Position numbers and translations under genes: made by a program. The notes below the pieces were generated by a model, which saw only the letters and a program-made list of their open reading frames with translations, searched no databases and was not told where the DNA came from. From Crocodylus rhombifer (Eukaryota; Chordata; Crocodylia; Crocodylidae), in NCBI GenBank assembly GCA_038503035.1, contig JAVSML010000998.1, positions 310,001 to 374,000 on the forward strand: DNA of 64,000 bases, written 5' to 3'. This document shows, one piece after another, positions 43,831 through 56,240 of this stretch (its first letter is position 1; the number at the start of each line of letters is the position of its first letter).

Positions 43831-46800
43831 TGGGCGCTTTAATTAGAGCAACTCTGAGATGCACTCCAACCCTCTCTACCCTAGAGCACTAGGGTATAAA
43901 TGCTGTGTTTGCTTTTTGAAGTTGAAAGGAATGCATGTTTTAGCACTGAATATATTGTATTGAATACAACCAATTTATTTGAAATTAGGTTCATGAATGG
44001 TGATGCTAAATGTAACTGTCCTAATGAGTTCTCTGTGACTTTTAAGGTTTTCTGTTGTTTGTTTTATTTTTTGTTTTGTTTTGTTTTTGGGGGTACTTTG
44101 TAAATGTAATCTGTGAGTTTCTAGCTATGATTTTTTTGCCAGATTATTTAGGCTTTTTCTGAAATTTCCTTTGCTCTGAACAGTGAAAGACAGTTTATGT
44201 AGTTATGCAAGTTTAATCTATATTTAATCTCATTGGCAGGGCTGTACTATACAATAGGTTTGTTGTAGCCCCCAACTTGAGCACCAGATCCAGTCCCCAG
44301 CACTGTCATCCAATCTGTGAGACTCCCCATGAGTCTAGAAATTCAGTAGTGGCAGAGCTATGGCAGCTAGGGAGCAGTGCCAGATCTCTAGACCTGTGGG
44401 AGCCCTGGGGCCTGTAATAGTTCTAGTACATGTGGCTGGGACTGGGCTTCTGGGCCCAATCCTGGTGTGGGAGTGGCAGGGGTTGGCTCAATCTCAGCTG
44501 GTGGGGGTGGCATTGAATCCTAGTATATGGGGCCCCTCTGGCTCAGACTGGCTCCAAACTGCTTATCTGACATTCGGCCAAGGGGCTGAGCATCACACTA
44601 ATTTAGGCTATCACCAATATTCTTTTTATTGGTTCCACCTGTGTTAACTTCCTTAATTATTTGTTTTTAGGTAGTAATTTTTGTGGCTTGATTTTAACTG
44701 TTCTTTGGGAGAGAAAACATGTTTCTGGTTTGCGGTACCTTCTTGTTGGCATTTATAGATAATGACAAATTCAGTTTAATCCATTAGTGAAATTCTATAC
44801 AATCCTGATACGTGCTGCTTTTGTGTTGTCCTTTAGAACTGTGATTCTTATTCTGGAGGCAAAATGAAACTTCTAAAAATGTGTTTACTAATTGCTGTTT
44901 CAGTTTTCTCATTTGATTGTAATTCATCGTCTTCCGTTATGATTTTAGCTACATATCTTTCTTTGATAGGTCACCTTTGTTTGAATTGTAAAAATTCAGA
45001 AAGCAAACACACTTCCACTATCTTGATTAAACATAAACAAAGAAAAATGTCTAAACAGTCCCTTAATGACGGCCCAGCTTGGTATTAAGATCTTTTAAGT
45101 GCAGAGGAACCCGCCTAAGTTGCTTATTTTTGTTTATTGTGTCTAAAATAACTCTCTAAAGAAAAATATACCCAGAACGTTACAAAGACAGAATATTCAA
45201 TTATGGGACAGTTAAAAAGGAAATACCGTTTTTCTTTGTGAAAGGGCACTATGAGCTTTAAAATTATTATTTCAAATAGAAAATAAATGTGATAGTATGC
45301 TAGTAACATAAATCTTCAAAGGTTTTGAAAGATAACTTTCTTTTTAAAATGTGTACGGCTATTTATAGATACTCATGTTTTCTATAACATATGGTTTTTG
45401 CAGCATATTAACATTATATTAGTTGAGAATGAGTCAACTATTAAATTTTAAAACTATTTTTAACAGTTTTAACTTGGTTGTAGAAAGTACCCTTTGAATT
45501 AAAATGTGACATATAAAGTAATCCCAATTGATGGCTAGGTTAGTTTTTTATAAGCTTTTCAACTTCAAAGTCTCTCATTTATTACAATTTGGCTGCAAAA
45601 ATTAGACTTTTTAAAAATAAAAAAGCAGATGACCAAAAGTGTTTCCCTAAATTGTCTTTAAAATAAGATAAACTCAGTATACCCTTTTAAACCCATTATA
45701 TAGTGCAGCCCTGAAAATGAAATTACATAAAGTTTACTCTTGCATAACTGACTTCCACTGTTCAAAGCAAAAGACATTCAAAAAAAAAGCATCACAAATT
45801 ACTTATTTTTAATAAAATAATGATTTCATTTTTAGATAGACTTAATTTTAATGGGATTAATAATTTAATAGGTTTGAAGCAATTCATGTTAAATTTCATT
45901 TAAAACAAAAAAACTTGTTCAGATTATCCACATTGAGCAATCTGCCTTTTTGGTGTTCTGGCACTATAGGATGCCTGTACACACCAGGGGTTTTAATCCT
46001 AGTTAAGTTAAATAGGTTTATAAAAACTAAACTTGTTTATTTTGGAGCGTCGCATCTGTGTTTACATGCACTAGGTTTTCAAATGAATTAAGCTGGGTCC
46101 CTGACTAGCACTGCAGAGGACCAGGGCATGCCCGGTGCCCATGCTTTGCCATGCAGCTGTGGAAGCAGGGTGCTAGCAAACCACACAAGAAAAAAATGAA
46201 CAAACTATGTCCAAGGAGTGTAGTCTAAAAAAGTGGAAGCAATTTGAAAGTGAAATCAATTCAAAGGGGTGAACTACAAAATAGTTCCAACACCATCTGG
46301 TGGACAAAGAGGCTCATTACATGCCTTTTGAGTGCCTTTGTGTTTGTACGCAACAAATCCACGGGCACGATGCTTTAATTCCTGGTGAGCCAAACTAAAC
46401 TACCTCTGAGAAGTTTTAGTTTAGTACACAAGAAAGACACTTAAAGCATCAGGATATCCCACTCATACAAAGAGGCATGCAGTTGCAGTGCATGAAAGGG
46501 CAAAAACCATGGCATGTATGTGAACCCATAGAGGTTTACTTTTGAGGTTATTTTTGCTAGATAGCTGTGTTTTAGTCCCATGCGCTCAGTCCTTTCTTTC
46601 CATTCCTTTATTCCTCTCAAGGTTCAGTAAATCTTTTTCAGTCTAAAAACTATGACAGCTTCCCATCAAGGAGTACACAGTTGTTTTAGTTCTGCTACTA
46701 GAAGGCAAATCTGGGGTAACAAAGTTTTATAGAATATCATATAGCACAAGCTTCCTAAATTACAGGAGTTGACCACTTTATTTAGAAGAAACAAAAAGAG

Positions 46801-48184
46801 CGTTACATTTTCTATGACAGAAAATAAAGACTGAAAGGAATTAAGGGTCTTCAGTATGTATAGTCAAATGTGCATGCACCGTTTTAATGCGGGAAATCAC
46901 TTTAGTGAGACTACAACAAAATATGACTGTTATGCAGTAAAGGTAAATTGAATGGCTTGTTTAATGTGCTTTTAATTGTGTTTTTATAAATGGGAATGAC
47001 TTACTCCACAAGATGCATTAAGAAATGAAAATGCCAAATATGGTCAAATACCCTGTACCTGTTCGTTCAGCTGTTATTCATTATGATAGACCACTTGATT
47101 TAGTTCCTGTAATGACATATATAAGTGTCAGAAAAAAGTTGTATATAATCTTCCAACTAACCTGCCTGGGACTGTCCTCCATCATAACTGAGATGGGGAA
47201 TACCTTTCTTGGGTTTATGCAAGCTGGTTATGAACACACGTTTTAAAAAGTTGTGTCTAGCATTCCTATCGTTTAGAAATCTTTTTTCTTTCATGGCTGT
47301 CTTTGATTGAAAGCATAATTCGTACACTGAGAGAAAGTGAGGTAGCTATAGTAGTTTCATTTGCACTTGCCTGGTAGCCAGCCAACTTTAGTTTTTGTTC
47401 AGGACTTAAGTGTGCCCTGACTTTTCTGATGTGTTTACCCTTCTCAGTCTCAGTCTTTTAAGATAAGAAACTGAGCAAGTCTTTCTGTTCCGTGGTGCAG
47501 TTTGGTTTATTTTGTCCCTGGGTTTAATTGCAACCATGATATTAGTCAGTGCACTGAATCCTCACCAATCCTTTGATTTCTACACTAAGCGCTTTGTAAT
47601 AGGGGATGTATTTTTTGTAATAGATCATGAATTAGCCAGTTGGTTATTTCCCAGTACTAATCTTGATCTGAGCCTTCGAGAGGCCTAGAAGCGATTTGCA
47701 ATTGCAATGAAATATGCTCCTGATAATTAGTCAGTTTTAAAGGTCCTTGTCCCATGCCTACTATGCCCTCATGCTTACAAAGTGTTGAATGTTCTTCAGC
47801 TTGTCTTAGTCAATGAAACATAGACTATCAGCTACTCCATTTTGCAGATATGTCTTTTGTTTTTTGGCAATGAGTGCTTGTGAGAATGTAAGTAAATAAA
47901 TAAACAAACTTTTATCTTACTCCATCATGGAATTCAGAGCCCTCTGAATTTTTGTAGTAAAAATTTTTGATTAAACATTAAATTCTCACATAGCAAGCTA
48001 GAGTGTATGCAGTTTGCACTTGGAATTTTTCTTATGTCGTCTTTCGATTTTATTATGAATTCAAAAATCATTCTTTATTGTGGTTCAACATGGTTTGCAA
48101 TGTTTCAGAAAAACTTGAAAATGCTTAATTGGTGATAATTAGTCATCCGTGGGAAACTTTTTATTACCATTCCAACTGAAGTTA
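43831..48184. other. AT-rich unique block, no gene seen
   Basis: The longest stretch without recognised mobile DNA, apart from possible MITE-like text at about 45965-46530 (CCTGTACACACCAGGGG and TAAACTAAAC motifs). No exon-like frame is evident. Low repeat load could reflect constraint, but I cannot test this. Confidence 0.45.
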
Positions 48185-48815
48185 ATTATCTTATCCTGGG
48201 GCTGGTTTTGTTCAATATGTTCATCAAGTATTTGGAAGATGGGATGGAGTGTACAAGTCTGCAGATGATACCAATCTGGATACTGCAGTAGATGATGCTG
48301 GAAGGTATGGCTAGGATTTGAGAGAGACCTAGGCATATGCGAGGATTGAACCAAAATAAATTGCCTGAAGTTCAGTCAAGACAAAAGTGCAGGACTTCAC
48401 ATAAATCTCATGCACTGGTACAGTTTGGGAACTAACTCGGTAAGCAACAGCTCTGCAGAAAAGGCTTATAGTGGACAGTAAGCTGAGTATGATCCAACAA
48501 TGTGCCCTTGTTATGAAGAAGCCTAACTGTACTGGGCTGCATTAGTAGGTATGTTGCCAGTAGGTGATTTTTCCCTTCTATTTGGCAATGGTGAGTCCAG
48601 ACCTGGAATACTGAATCCAGTTTTGGGCCCCCTATTACAGAAAGGATGTGGATAAATTGGAGAGAGTCCAGCAGACAGCAACAAAAATGATTAGAGGGCT
48701 GGGGAACATGACTTAGGAAAGGCTGAGGGAGAGAAGACAAAATCTAAGGGTGGATTTAATAACAGCCTTCAGCTACTTGAAAGTACATATGAAGAGGATG
48801 GAGCTAGACTGTTCT

Positions 48816-49519
48816 TGTGACAGCTGAAAATTATGTCTGTGTGATAAAGGTGCTTGCTGAAGGCTCTATGAATATTAGACCAAGTATTTTTTCTGTATTT
48901 GTTTAGATATTAAGCTGTATGTTGTTGCTAAGAGCCTAATTAAAGTTTAGGATGTAGTAAGTAAGGCCTTGTATAAAGTAAGGCCTAGTAAATTTAGCAA
49001 AGCCTTGAAGTAGTAAGGCCCTGTGGCATAGTTAAATTAACCTTATCGAAGGAATGCAAGGCTTGTACTGCTATTGGTCAGTCTAAGGACAGTTGAAGTA
49101 AAAAGAATCTGAGTGGCTATACGTTATCAGTACCGTTCTGAAGCTATAAATGGCTGGAATATCCAGAAATTGTTCTGAAGGAAGATACAGTCTGTGGAAA
49201 GGATTAGTTAGCTGTTGGCCTGGATCAGTGGGCCTGTTGATCTCAAGGAGCCCAAGGACTGAACTCCAGGGTCCTTCCTGGTATCTCTCAGACAGCGCTG
49301 ATCGAGGATGCCTGACTTCGCTGAACTTTGTGGAAAGAGAAACTTGTTGTACATCAGGCATCAGAGGGAACTGCCAATTAGTTGCTGATGTGAATTGTTC
49401 TTGTCTGTCATTGTTTATCTTGTTACTACGCGTAGTTTTGTTTTTGTTAAGTGAATACACCTTTCTTACCTTTCTACTCTTGACCATACTCTCAATCCTG
49501 AACTCTCTGCAGGTGGACA
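48816..49519 (+). mobile_element. Solo LTR of an endogenous retrovirus, 704 bp, inside CR1
   Basis: It begins TGTGACAGCTG and ends GGTGGACA. An exact 5-bp duplication GTTCT flanks it (48811-48815 and 49520-49524), and the CR1 is collinear across it. TATAAA is at 49145-49150. A poly(A)-signal-like GAATACA lies at about 49453. No internal viral region is present, so recombination between the two LTRs has removed it. The open frames on both strands within it are incidental. Confidence 0.87.
49145..49150 (+). promoter_or_regulatory. TATA box of solo LTR
   Basis: TATAAA lies about 330 bp into the LTR, the expected position at the end of U3. Activity is unknown. Confidence 0.5.
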
Positions 49520-50489
49520 GTTCTCATTGGTGGCAGATAACAGAACAAGGAGCAGTAGTCTAAAGTTGAAGCAGGTGAAATTTAGGTTAGATATTAGGAA
49601 AAACTTTCTCACTAGGGGAGTATTAAAGCATTGGAACAGGCTATCCAGAGGGTTTGTAGATCTCCATCCTCAGAGGCTTTTAAGAATCGGGTAAACTGAG
49701 CCTTGGCTGGGATGATATATTTGGGGATGGTCCTGTTTGGAGCAGGGGAGTGGACTAAATGACCTCCTGAAGTTCTTTGCAACCCTAATTTTCTGATTCT
49801 ATAATTTCTATGATTCTATGATTTATCACTGTACATAGGGTCTTGTACCATCCTCATTCCTATAGAACCTGATCAACTTGTAGGAGTACTTCCATGAGGG
49901 TCGTAATGAATGTTTACCACATTTTATTCTTTCTTTCTCCTTGGGGGGGAAGTGTGCATAGTAAGGTGGAATGGTTTTTGTTTCATTTTTTTAAAACATG
50001 TTGCTATACATTGTCAAGATGATTTGCACTTGGAATGTGGGCATGTTCAGAATAGTCCATAATTTGCCCACATGGTAGAGGGTTTTTTTTGAGCCAGAGC
50101 TCTTGTTGCATAGTGTCTTCATCCTGGAATTTGACGTTGTCTTCTAGATACTTTTGGTCTATTGTTTTGTGCCAATTAGAGTTTCCCAATGCTGAAATGT
50201 TTCCATGCTCTGTGCTTCAAATCACATGGTTATGGTCCAGATGAAAGGTAACAAAGGTATGAGTAAATAAGTTATTATTCATCCAGATAACATGAAGTTT
50301 TGGGGCCAGGCAGAGATGATAGCAGCATTTGCAACTGGTGCTTGGTATATGGACTAGGAATGTCTCCCAGCAGGTATGCCCTAAGATTGTTTTGCTTTTG
50401 GAACAGTGGAATGCAATGTTTCCTGTCTTTCTGCCATGTTTCCTGTCTTTTTGCAATACCTTTTGCAGTGCCCCCATGAAAGATCATGG

Positions 50490-51070
50490 AACAGATCCTC
50501 AAGGAATTCATTTCTAGCCTGACCCCCTGCCACAGGCAGAAATGAAAGCTGGGTTCACAAGACCCCAGACAGGTGATCATCTAACCTCTTTTTGAATTTA
50601 CCCAAAGTAGGGATGAGGACCACTTCCCTAGGAAGTTGGTTCCAGTTTCGGGCCACCGTAACTGTAAAATATTGCCTCCTGATCTCGAACCTAATCTCTA
50701 TCAGCTTATTACTATTGTTCCTCGTCACCCCAGGTGGTGCTGGGGAGAATAGGGCTCTTCCTATTTGCTGCTGATCTCCCCTGATGAGTTTGTAAGCAGC
50801 CACCAGGTCCCTTGCCGAGCCTGAATAGGTTCTGGTTCCTCAGTCTCTCCTCATAGGGCCTGTCCTGCTGCCCTCTCACCAAATGGGTGGCTGTCCTCTG
50901 GACTCTCTCCAGGCTGGCCACTTCCCTTTTAAAGGGTGGCGCCCAGTACTAGACTCAGTACTCCAATTGCGTCCTGACCAATGTCACATAGAGGGGGAGT
51001 ATCACCTCTGAATTGGCTTGGAATGCATCTTTGGATGCAAGACAAGGTATGGCTGGCCTTGCTGGCTGCG
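50490..51070 (-). mobile_element. CR1 LINE, truncated at both ends
   Basis: Minus-strand CR1 3' region and C-terminal ORF2. Frames 50555-50803 (AAYKLIRGDQQ, GVTRNNSNKLIEIRFEIRRQYFTV) and 50712-50921 (LERVQRTATHLVRGQQDRPYEERL) overlap out of register. The 3' tail has lost its repeat. It meets another CR1 head-to-head at about 51070. Confidence 0.85.
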
Positions 51071-52308
51071 GTCTGGCATTTCTAAGCACTTGAAGGAGAA
51101 AAAGTCGTTTAGGAAGACTCCGCCTGGATTTACCAGAGCCAAGTCATGCCTGAATAACCTGATTGCCTTTTATGATGACATGACTGGCTCTGTGGATGCG
51201 AGGAGACTAGTGGATGTGGTACTTTTAGCAAGGTATTTGATATGGTCTCCCACAGCATTCTCACAGGCAAGCTAAGGAAGTACAGGCTGGATGAATGGAC
51301 AGTAAGGTGGTTAAAAAAGTAGCCGGAGTATTGGGCCCAGGGAGCAGTAATCAATGGCTTGATGCCTTGTGGGTAGCTGGTTTCAAATGGAGTTCCCCCC
51401 AGGGTCGGTTCTGGGGCTAGTTTTGTTCAATGCCTTCATAAACAACCTGGAAGATGGCACAGAATACACCCTCAGCAAATTTGCAGGTGATACCAAGCTG
51501 TGGGGAGCAGTAGATATGCTGGAGGGTAGGGGTAGGATTCAGAGTAACCTAGACAAATTGAAGGATTGGGCCAAAAGGAATCTCGTGAGGTTCAACAAGT
51601 GCAAAGTTCTCTGCTTAGGACAGAATAATCCCATACATGCTGGGGGCTGACTGGCTGGTCAGCAGCTTGCAGAAAAGGACCTGGATTACAGTGAACAATG
51701 AGCTGAATATGAGCCAACAATGCACCCTTGCTGCCAAGAAGGCTAACGGCATACTGGGCTGCATTGGTATGTGTGTTGCCAGTAGGTCAAGGGAAGTGAT
51801 TATTCCCCTCTATTCAGAACTGGTGAGACCATATCTGGAGTACTGTAGCCAGTTCCTCTCCCCCTCACCCCCTATTACAGATAGGATGTGGACAAATTGG
51901 AGAGAGTTCAGTGGAGGACAATAAAAACGGTGAGGCGGCTGAAGCAGATGACTGAGAGGCTGAGGGAATGTATTTAGTCTAGAGAAGAGAAGGGGGATTT
52001 AAAAGAGGATGGAGCTAGACTGTTCTCAGCAGTGGCAGAGGACAGACTAAGAAGCAACCGTCTAAAGTTTCACCAAGGGAAGTTTAGGTTAGATATTAGG
52101 AAGAATTATCTCAGTAGGAGGATAGCAAAGCACTGAAACAGGCTTCCCAGAAAAGTGGTGCCATCTCCATTCTTGGAGGTTTTCAAGACCTGGCTAGACA
52201 AAGCTTTGGCTGGGAAGATCTAGTTGGGGATGGTCCTGCTTTGTGCAGGGGGCTGGATTAGGTGACCTCCTGAGGTCCCTTCCAACCTTAACTTTCTGAT
52301 TCTGTATG
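51071..52308 (+). mobile_element. CR1 LINE, 5'-truncated, head-to-head with the preceding copy
   Basis: The copy starts upstream of the RT core (ATTTCTAAGCACTTGAAGGAG, then TTTACCAGAGCCAAGTCATGCC) and runs to the 3' end (GACCTCCTGAGGTCCCTTCCAACC, tail TGATTCTGTATGA). It is older than the 54202 copy, by the number of frame breaks. Confidence 0.88.
51108..51924 (+). pseudogene. CR1 reverse transcriptase remnant with mutated catalytic box
   Basis: Fragments in successive frames read TRAKSCLNNLIAFYDDMTGSVD (51018-51275), FPPGSVLGLVLFNAFINNLEDG and KFAGDTKLWG (51369-51650), then CIGMCVASRSREVIIPLYSELVRPYLEYCSQF (51637-51924). The FADD catalytic box is FAGD: the first aspartate of the pair is glycine, which kills the enzyme independently of the frameshifts. 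Confidence 0.85.
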
Positions 52309-52688
52309 ACCTGACCTAAAAATCCTTCCTTTGGATACTCTATCTTGTAGTTGCTGTGAGAGCAGTGAGTAGTGGTGAGAGAACAGGAGAAAGAGCAAGT
52401 AAGCATCATGGGAACATGAGCGGGAGCCAAAGGCTGTCACAAGTAACTCTATTATTGTCATTGATTTTTTTTTTTTTTTTTCCCCCTCTGGCTGTTACGG
52501 AATAACAAATTAGTACTTTTTGGGTTAGGATTTTCGAGGCTGAAAACTAAAGTTATTTGTGGGACTGGGATCTTTGGAAAAGCTGGAAGCATCTGAGGGA
52601 AAGACCATAGGCTGGTGATCTAGTATTCTTTCTAGAGCTTTATACCTTTTTCTCTGTTAGGTCTTCATTTCTTAGAAAAGTCTTCCAA
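52309..52688. other. Short unique spacer with a T-rich run
   Basis: A T run at about 52467-52483 lies between two CR1 copies. Nothing else is recognised. Confidence 0.5.
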
Positions 52689-53046
52689 GTTGAGGGGGGA
52701 TCTAGTGGACATTTACACACTAGTCAGAGGGGGCCAGCAGGCACTGGGGAAGTCCCTGTTCCACCAAGCACTACCAGGAGTGACTAGGAATAACGGTCAC
52801 AAGCTGGCAGAGGGTAGATTCAAGCTAGATATCAGGAGGCGCTACTTCACGGTCAGGGCGGCTAGGATCTGGAACCAACTTCCAAGCAACGTAGTGCTGG
52901 CTCCTACCCTGGGGGTCTTTAAGATGAGGCTTGACCATCATCTTGCTGGGGTTGTTTGACCTCAGTACTCTTTTTCTGCCATGGCAGGGGGTTGGACTCT
53001 GATCTGCTCAGGTCCGTTCCAACCCTACAAACTATGAAACTATGAA
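52689..53046 (+). mobile_element. Short CR1 LINE 3' end
   Basis: An 89-codon frame (52690-52959) reads GVTRNNGHKLAEGRFKLDIR and YFTVRAARIWNQLPSNVV to the natural CR1 stop. It is followed by the 3' untranslated block and tail AACTATGAAACTATGAA. 5'-truncated, and relatively well preserved. Confidence 0.92.
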
Positions 53047-53439
53047 GTTGCTGTATAGGGGGTGTCATTTTTGCTTGCAATGGCCCCACTCTGAAGCCAA
53101 TGAACAAGTGGATATATAAAGTAAACTATAATAATAATTATTTATTGCTAATTACGTTAACCTTTCCCCCACTTTTTTTTTTCCTGCTCCTTTTGCCAGC
53201 CCTGTGTAAAATACATTATTGGACTTATTTTCACCTTAAAATAACCTTTTAAACTAGTATAATTCACCACCATAAAACTAGTAAAGTTACACAAATAGTT
53301 GGTGATGCTCAGCTTCTCTTTTTAATGAAGTTTCTTAAAAGAGAATGTTTACATTGGAATATATTCTTTTATATTTTTATTAGCAGTTTGTCCTGTGGGC
53401 TTTCAATAAAAGTTGAGTATTGAGTGAAATTCATGTAGT

Positions 53440-53477
<38 letters not shown>

Positions 53478-53932
53478 CCTAAGATCTCTTTAGAATTTTT
53501 TAGCTTCACAACTTGACAACATGTATAGCCCAAAATAGTTAAGAGGAACCAGTGTAGCATGTTGGTCTGTCAGGTTACTGTACATGTTTTCAAGAGTTTC
53601 AAAGTAGTAAGCTTGTATTGTTTTCTATATTCTGGATTTTAAAATAACACATTTTTACAAATATATTTAAATTAAGAATTGGTTTTATAATTTACAGAAC
53701 TATTTGAATGCCCTGCTGAAGGTTTTTCCATTAACATATAGAAAGATTTTAAGAAAAGAATAATTGGCTTGCTTTCTATTTATCTTCATTTAAAAAAAGC
53801 ATTGCAATAAATATATGAATGCAGATTTTACAGCTTTTATAAAATGTTTATTACTGTTACCATTTGGAAATTCGCTTCCAAATGACAAGGAGACTTGCTT
53901 TAATTAGAGCAATACCATATTGCAGGGGTTCA
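53047..53932. other. AT-rich unique sequence with (GT)n
   Basis: No gene recognised. Contains the GT microsatellite below. Confidence 0.5.
53442..53471. repeat. (GT)15 microsatellite
   Basis: Uninterrupted GT dinucleotides of about 30 bp. The length suggests it could be polymorphic. Confidence 0.9.
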
Positions 53933-54117
53933 GAAACTGTGGTGTGCATACCCCTCTGGGTGGTATGTGAGAGAAATTGCGTAATGGTGCATTTAATTTC
54001 CATTATAGTCATAATTGGCATTTAAGGGGTTAAAATATAAAAAGTATTCTGGTAGAAGTATGCAGGCAGCTGGTAAATCTGGAAGTGGGTATGCAATAAG
54101 AAAAAGTTTAGGAACCT
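53933..54117. mobile_element. hAT-like MITE
   Basis: CAGGGGTTCAGAAACTGTGG at the left is mirrored by TAGGTTCCTAAACTTTTTC read inward from the right. No convincing 8-bp duplication was found. Confidence 0.5.
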
Positions 54118-54201
54118 ATTAGTATTTTTAAACATGATTAAATAGAATGCAAGGATGTAACAATTGCTTATTAAGCTAAGAAATGTGTTTTATTACTAAT
54201 G

Positions 54202-56050
54202 TTTCATAGTTTCTAGGGTCGGAAGGGACCTGAACGGATCATCAAGTCAGACCCCCTGCCATGGGCAGGAACGAGTGCTGGGATCATAATACCCCAGCCA
54301 GATACCGATCCAACCTCCTCTTGTAGACCCACAAGGAGGTGGTGCTCTCCCCTACCCTTCGGAGCCTATTCCAGAGCTTGGCAGTCCTAAATGGAAAGTA
54401 ATGCCTCCTGATATCAAGCCTGAACCTGCTCTCAATCAATTTTGTGGCTGTTATTCCTTGTTATCATAGGTGGTGCGTAGGGGAACAGAGCCTCGCTTAT
54501 TTTCTGCTGGTCACCTTTGGTGAGTTTATAGATGGGCACTAGATCTCCTCTGTCTTCTGTTGTGGAGGCTGAATAGACTAAGGCCCTTTAGTCTATTTTC
54601 GTAGGGCCTGGTCTGCTGCACCCTAACCATGCGAGTGGCTCTCCTCTGGACCGTCTCTAGGTTAGCCACATCCCTCTTGAAGTGCGGCACCCAGAACTGG
54701 ACACTACAACTGCAGCCTGACCAGTGCCACATAGAAGGGAAGGTTCATCTCCCTGGACCTGCTTGTGATGCATCTGTAGATGCACGACAAGGTGTGGTTA
54801 GCCTTACTGACCACTTCCTCGCATTGGCAGCTCATGTCCGTCCTGGAGTCAACAATAACTCCATGATCCCTTTTGGCCACTGTGTTGTTAAGAAAGATGT
54901 TCCCCAGCCCGTAGATGTATTGCAGGTTCCTTCTCACTAGATGCAGCACCTTGCACTTGTCTGCGTTGAATTTCCATTCTATTCTCATCTGCCCACCTCT
55001 GTAATCTATCTAGATCTAGCTGGATTCTGTCCCTCCCCTCCAAAGTACCCACTTCTCCCCACATCTTTGTGTCATCAGCAAATTTGGACAGCATGCTTTT
55101 CACAAGCGCCTCCAAGTTCCTGATGAAGATGTTGAATAGCACAGGCCCCAGGACCGAACCCTGGGGAACTCCACTGCCTACATTCCTCCAGGTTGAAAAT
55201 GACCTGTCTACCACCTCTTTCTGGGTGCGACCATTGAACCAATTTGCTACCTGACTGTAGGCATCAATGCTGCAGTCACCTAGGTTTTTTTTTTTTGAGA
55301 CTGGAGTGAGAAACCAGGTCAGAGGCCTTTTTGAATTTCAGGTAGATGACATCAACCTCAATACCCACATCCAGGGACTTTGTGACCTGGTCTTAAAAGG
55401 AAACAAGGTTAGTCAGGCAGGATCTGCCCACAAAGGTTGCCCCCTGAGCATTACCTCCCATGCTGGGCCCCCACAGATGTGTTCCTTGATAATTTTCTCA
55501 AAGGTCTTCCCAAGGACTGAGGTGAGACTAACTGACCTATAGTTACCTGGGTCCTCCTTTCTCCCCTTCTTGTGAATGGGGACCACATTGGCCCTTTTCC
55601 AGTCCTCTGGGACCTGGCCTGAGAACCACGAGTGCTCGTACAGCTGTGCCAGGTGCCCTGCTATAATCTCTGCCAATTCCCTCAGTACCCTCAGACCTGC
55701 TGATTTATACACGTCCATCCCCTCCAAGAGTTCCCCAACTAGATCGTCCCTGACCCTAGGCATGGTGTCATGTCTCCTGAGCCTGTTTGTAATCCTAGTA
55801 GGGGAGTTGTCTCGGTCCCAGCTCAGAAATACGGAGGCAAAGAACTCGTTGAAGAGATCAGCTTTTTTCTTTGCTGCAATCACCAGAGTGCCAAGCCTGT
55901 CCTGTAGGGGCCTCATGTTACCTGGTGCCGCCTTCTTACTCCCTATGTATTTGAAAAAGGACTTTTTGTTATCCTTAATTTTGGTGGCCAGCCCTAGTTC
56001 TGCTTCTGCCTTGGCCTTCCTAACCGCCTCCCTATGGATATTAAAATTAC
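54202..56050 (-). mobile_element. Longest CR1 LINE copy, about 1.85 kb
   Basis: The 3' tail TTTCATAGTTTCTAGGG lies at 54202. It extends on the minus strand through the C-terminal region, the catalytic core and the N-terminal part of the RT to a sequence encoding RKAKAEAELGLATKIKDNKKSFFKYIGS-like text near 56000. It is truncated there, before the endonuclease. The tail type matches 40969, 52689 and 27150. Confidence 0.92.
54526..55916 (-). pseudogene. CR1 reverse transcriptase, most complete copy
   Basis: The N-terminal piece (55413-55916, 167 codons) carries LFNEFFASVF, QVPEDWKRANVVPIHKKGRK and PGNYRSVSLTSVLGKTFEKII, the finger domains. The middle piece (54888-55214) has [22 protein letters not shown] and KFADDTKMWG with both catalytic aspartates, then RLQRWADENRMEIQ. 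The last pieces (54704-54988 and 54526-54732) have the C-terminal SCIYRCITSRSREMNLPFYVAL and VQRRATRMVR. At least three frame breaks separate them; one lies between the fingers and the palm, where an extended T run occurs (about 55287-55297). It is the best source here for a subfamily consensus. Confidence 0.88.
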
Positions 56051-56170
56051 TTTGATCTTAATCTAATTAAATCTGTGGTACTCCCAGATGCTGAGGTACA
56101 ACAGTATGTTAAGAAAGTGTCCAAGAAACTTGAATAGCATGCACCTGCTGTTTCGCATTAGGGGACAGGT

Positions 56171-56240
56171 TGAATGCTCCCTTATTTGGGAGGTCACTGC
56201 AGTGCTGTAACTCTCAGATTGCATTTTGTTCCTTGTTCTC
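56171..56240 (+). repeat. Unidentified short repeat, plus-strand copy
   Basis: TGAATGCTCCCTTATTTGGG, AGGTCACTGCAGTGCTG, AACTCTCAGATTGCATTTTG and TTCCTTGTTCT occur in this order. The minus-strand copy is at 57758-57829 with about 85% identity by eye. Confidence 0.8.

Larger units (their letters stand above)
48185..49822 (+). mobile_element. CR1 LINE split by a solo LTR
   Basis: CR1 runs from the region just before the catalytic core (CTGGGGCTGGTTTTGTTCAAT, then GCAGATGATACCAATCTGG) to 48815 and resumes at 49520 (GGTGGCAGATAACAGAACAAGG) through the 3' end with tail TTCTATGATTCTATGA at 49822. The frame is broken throughout. Confidence 0.88.

Noticed and set aside
48816..49519. Possible complete endogenous retrovirus
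   Set aside because: Only one LTR is present and the host CR1 resumes immediately after the duplicated GTTCT. There is no primer-binding site or internal gene.
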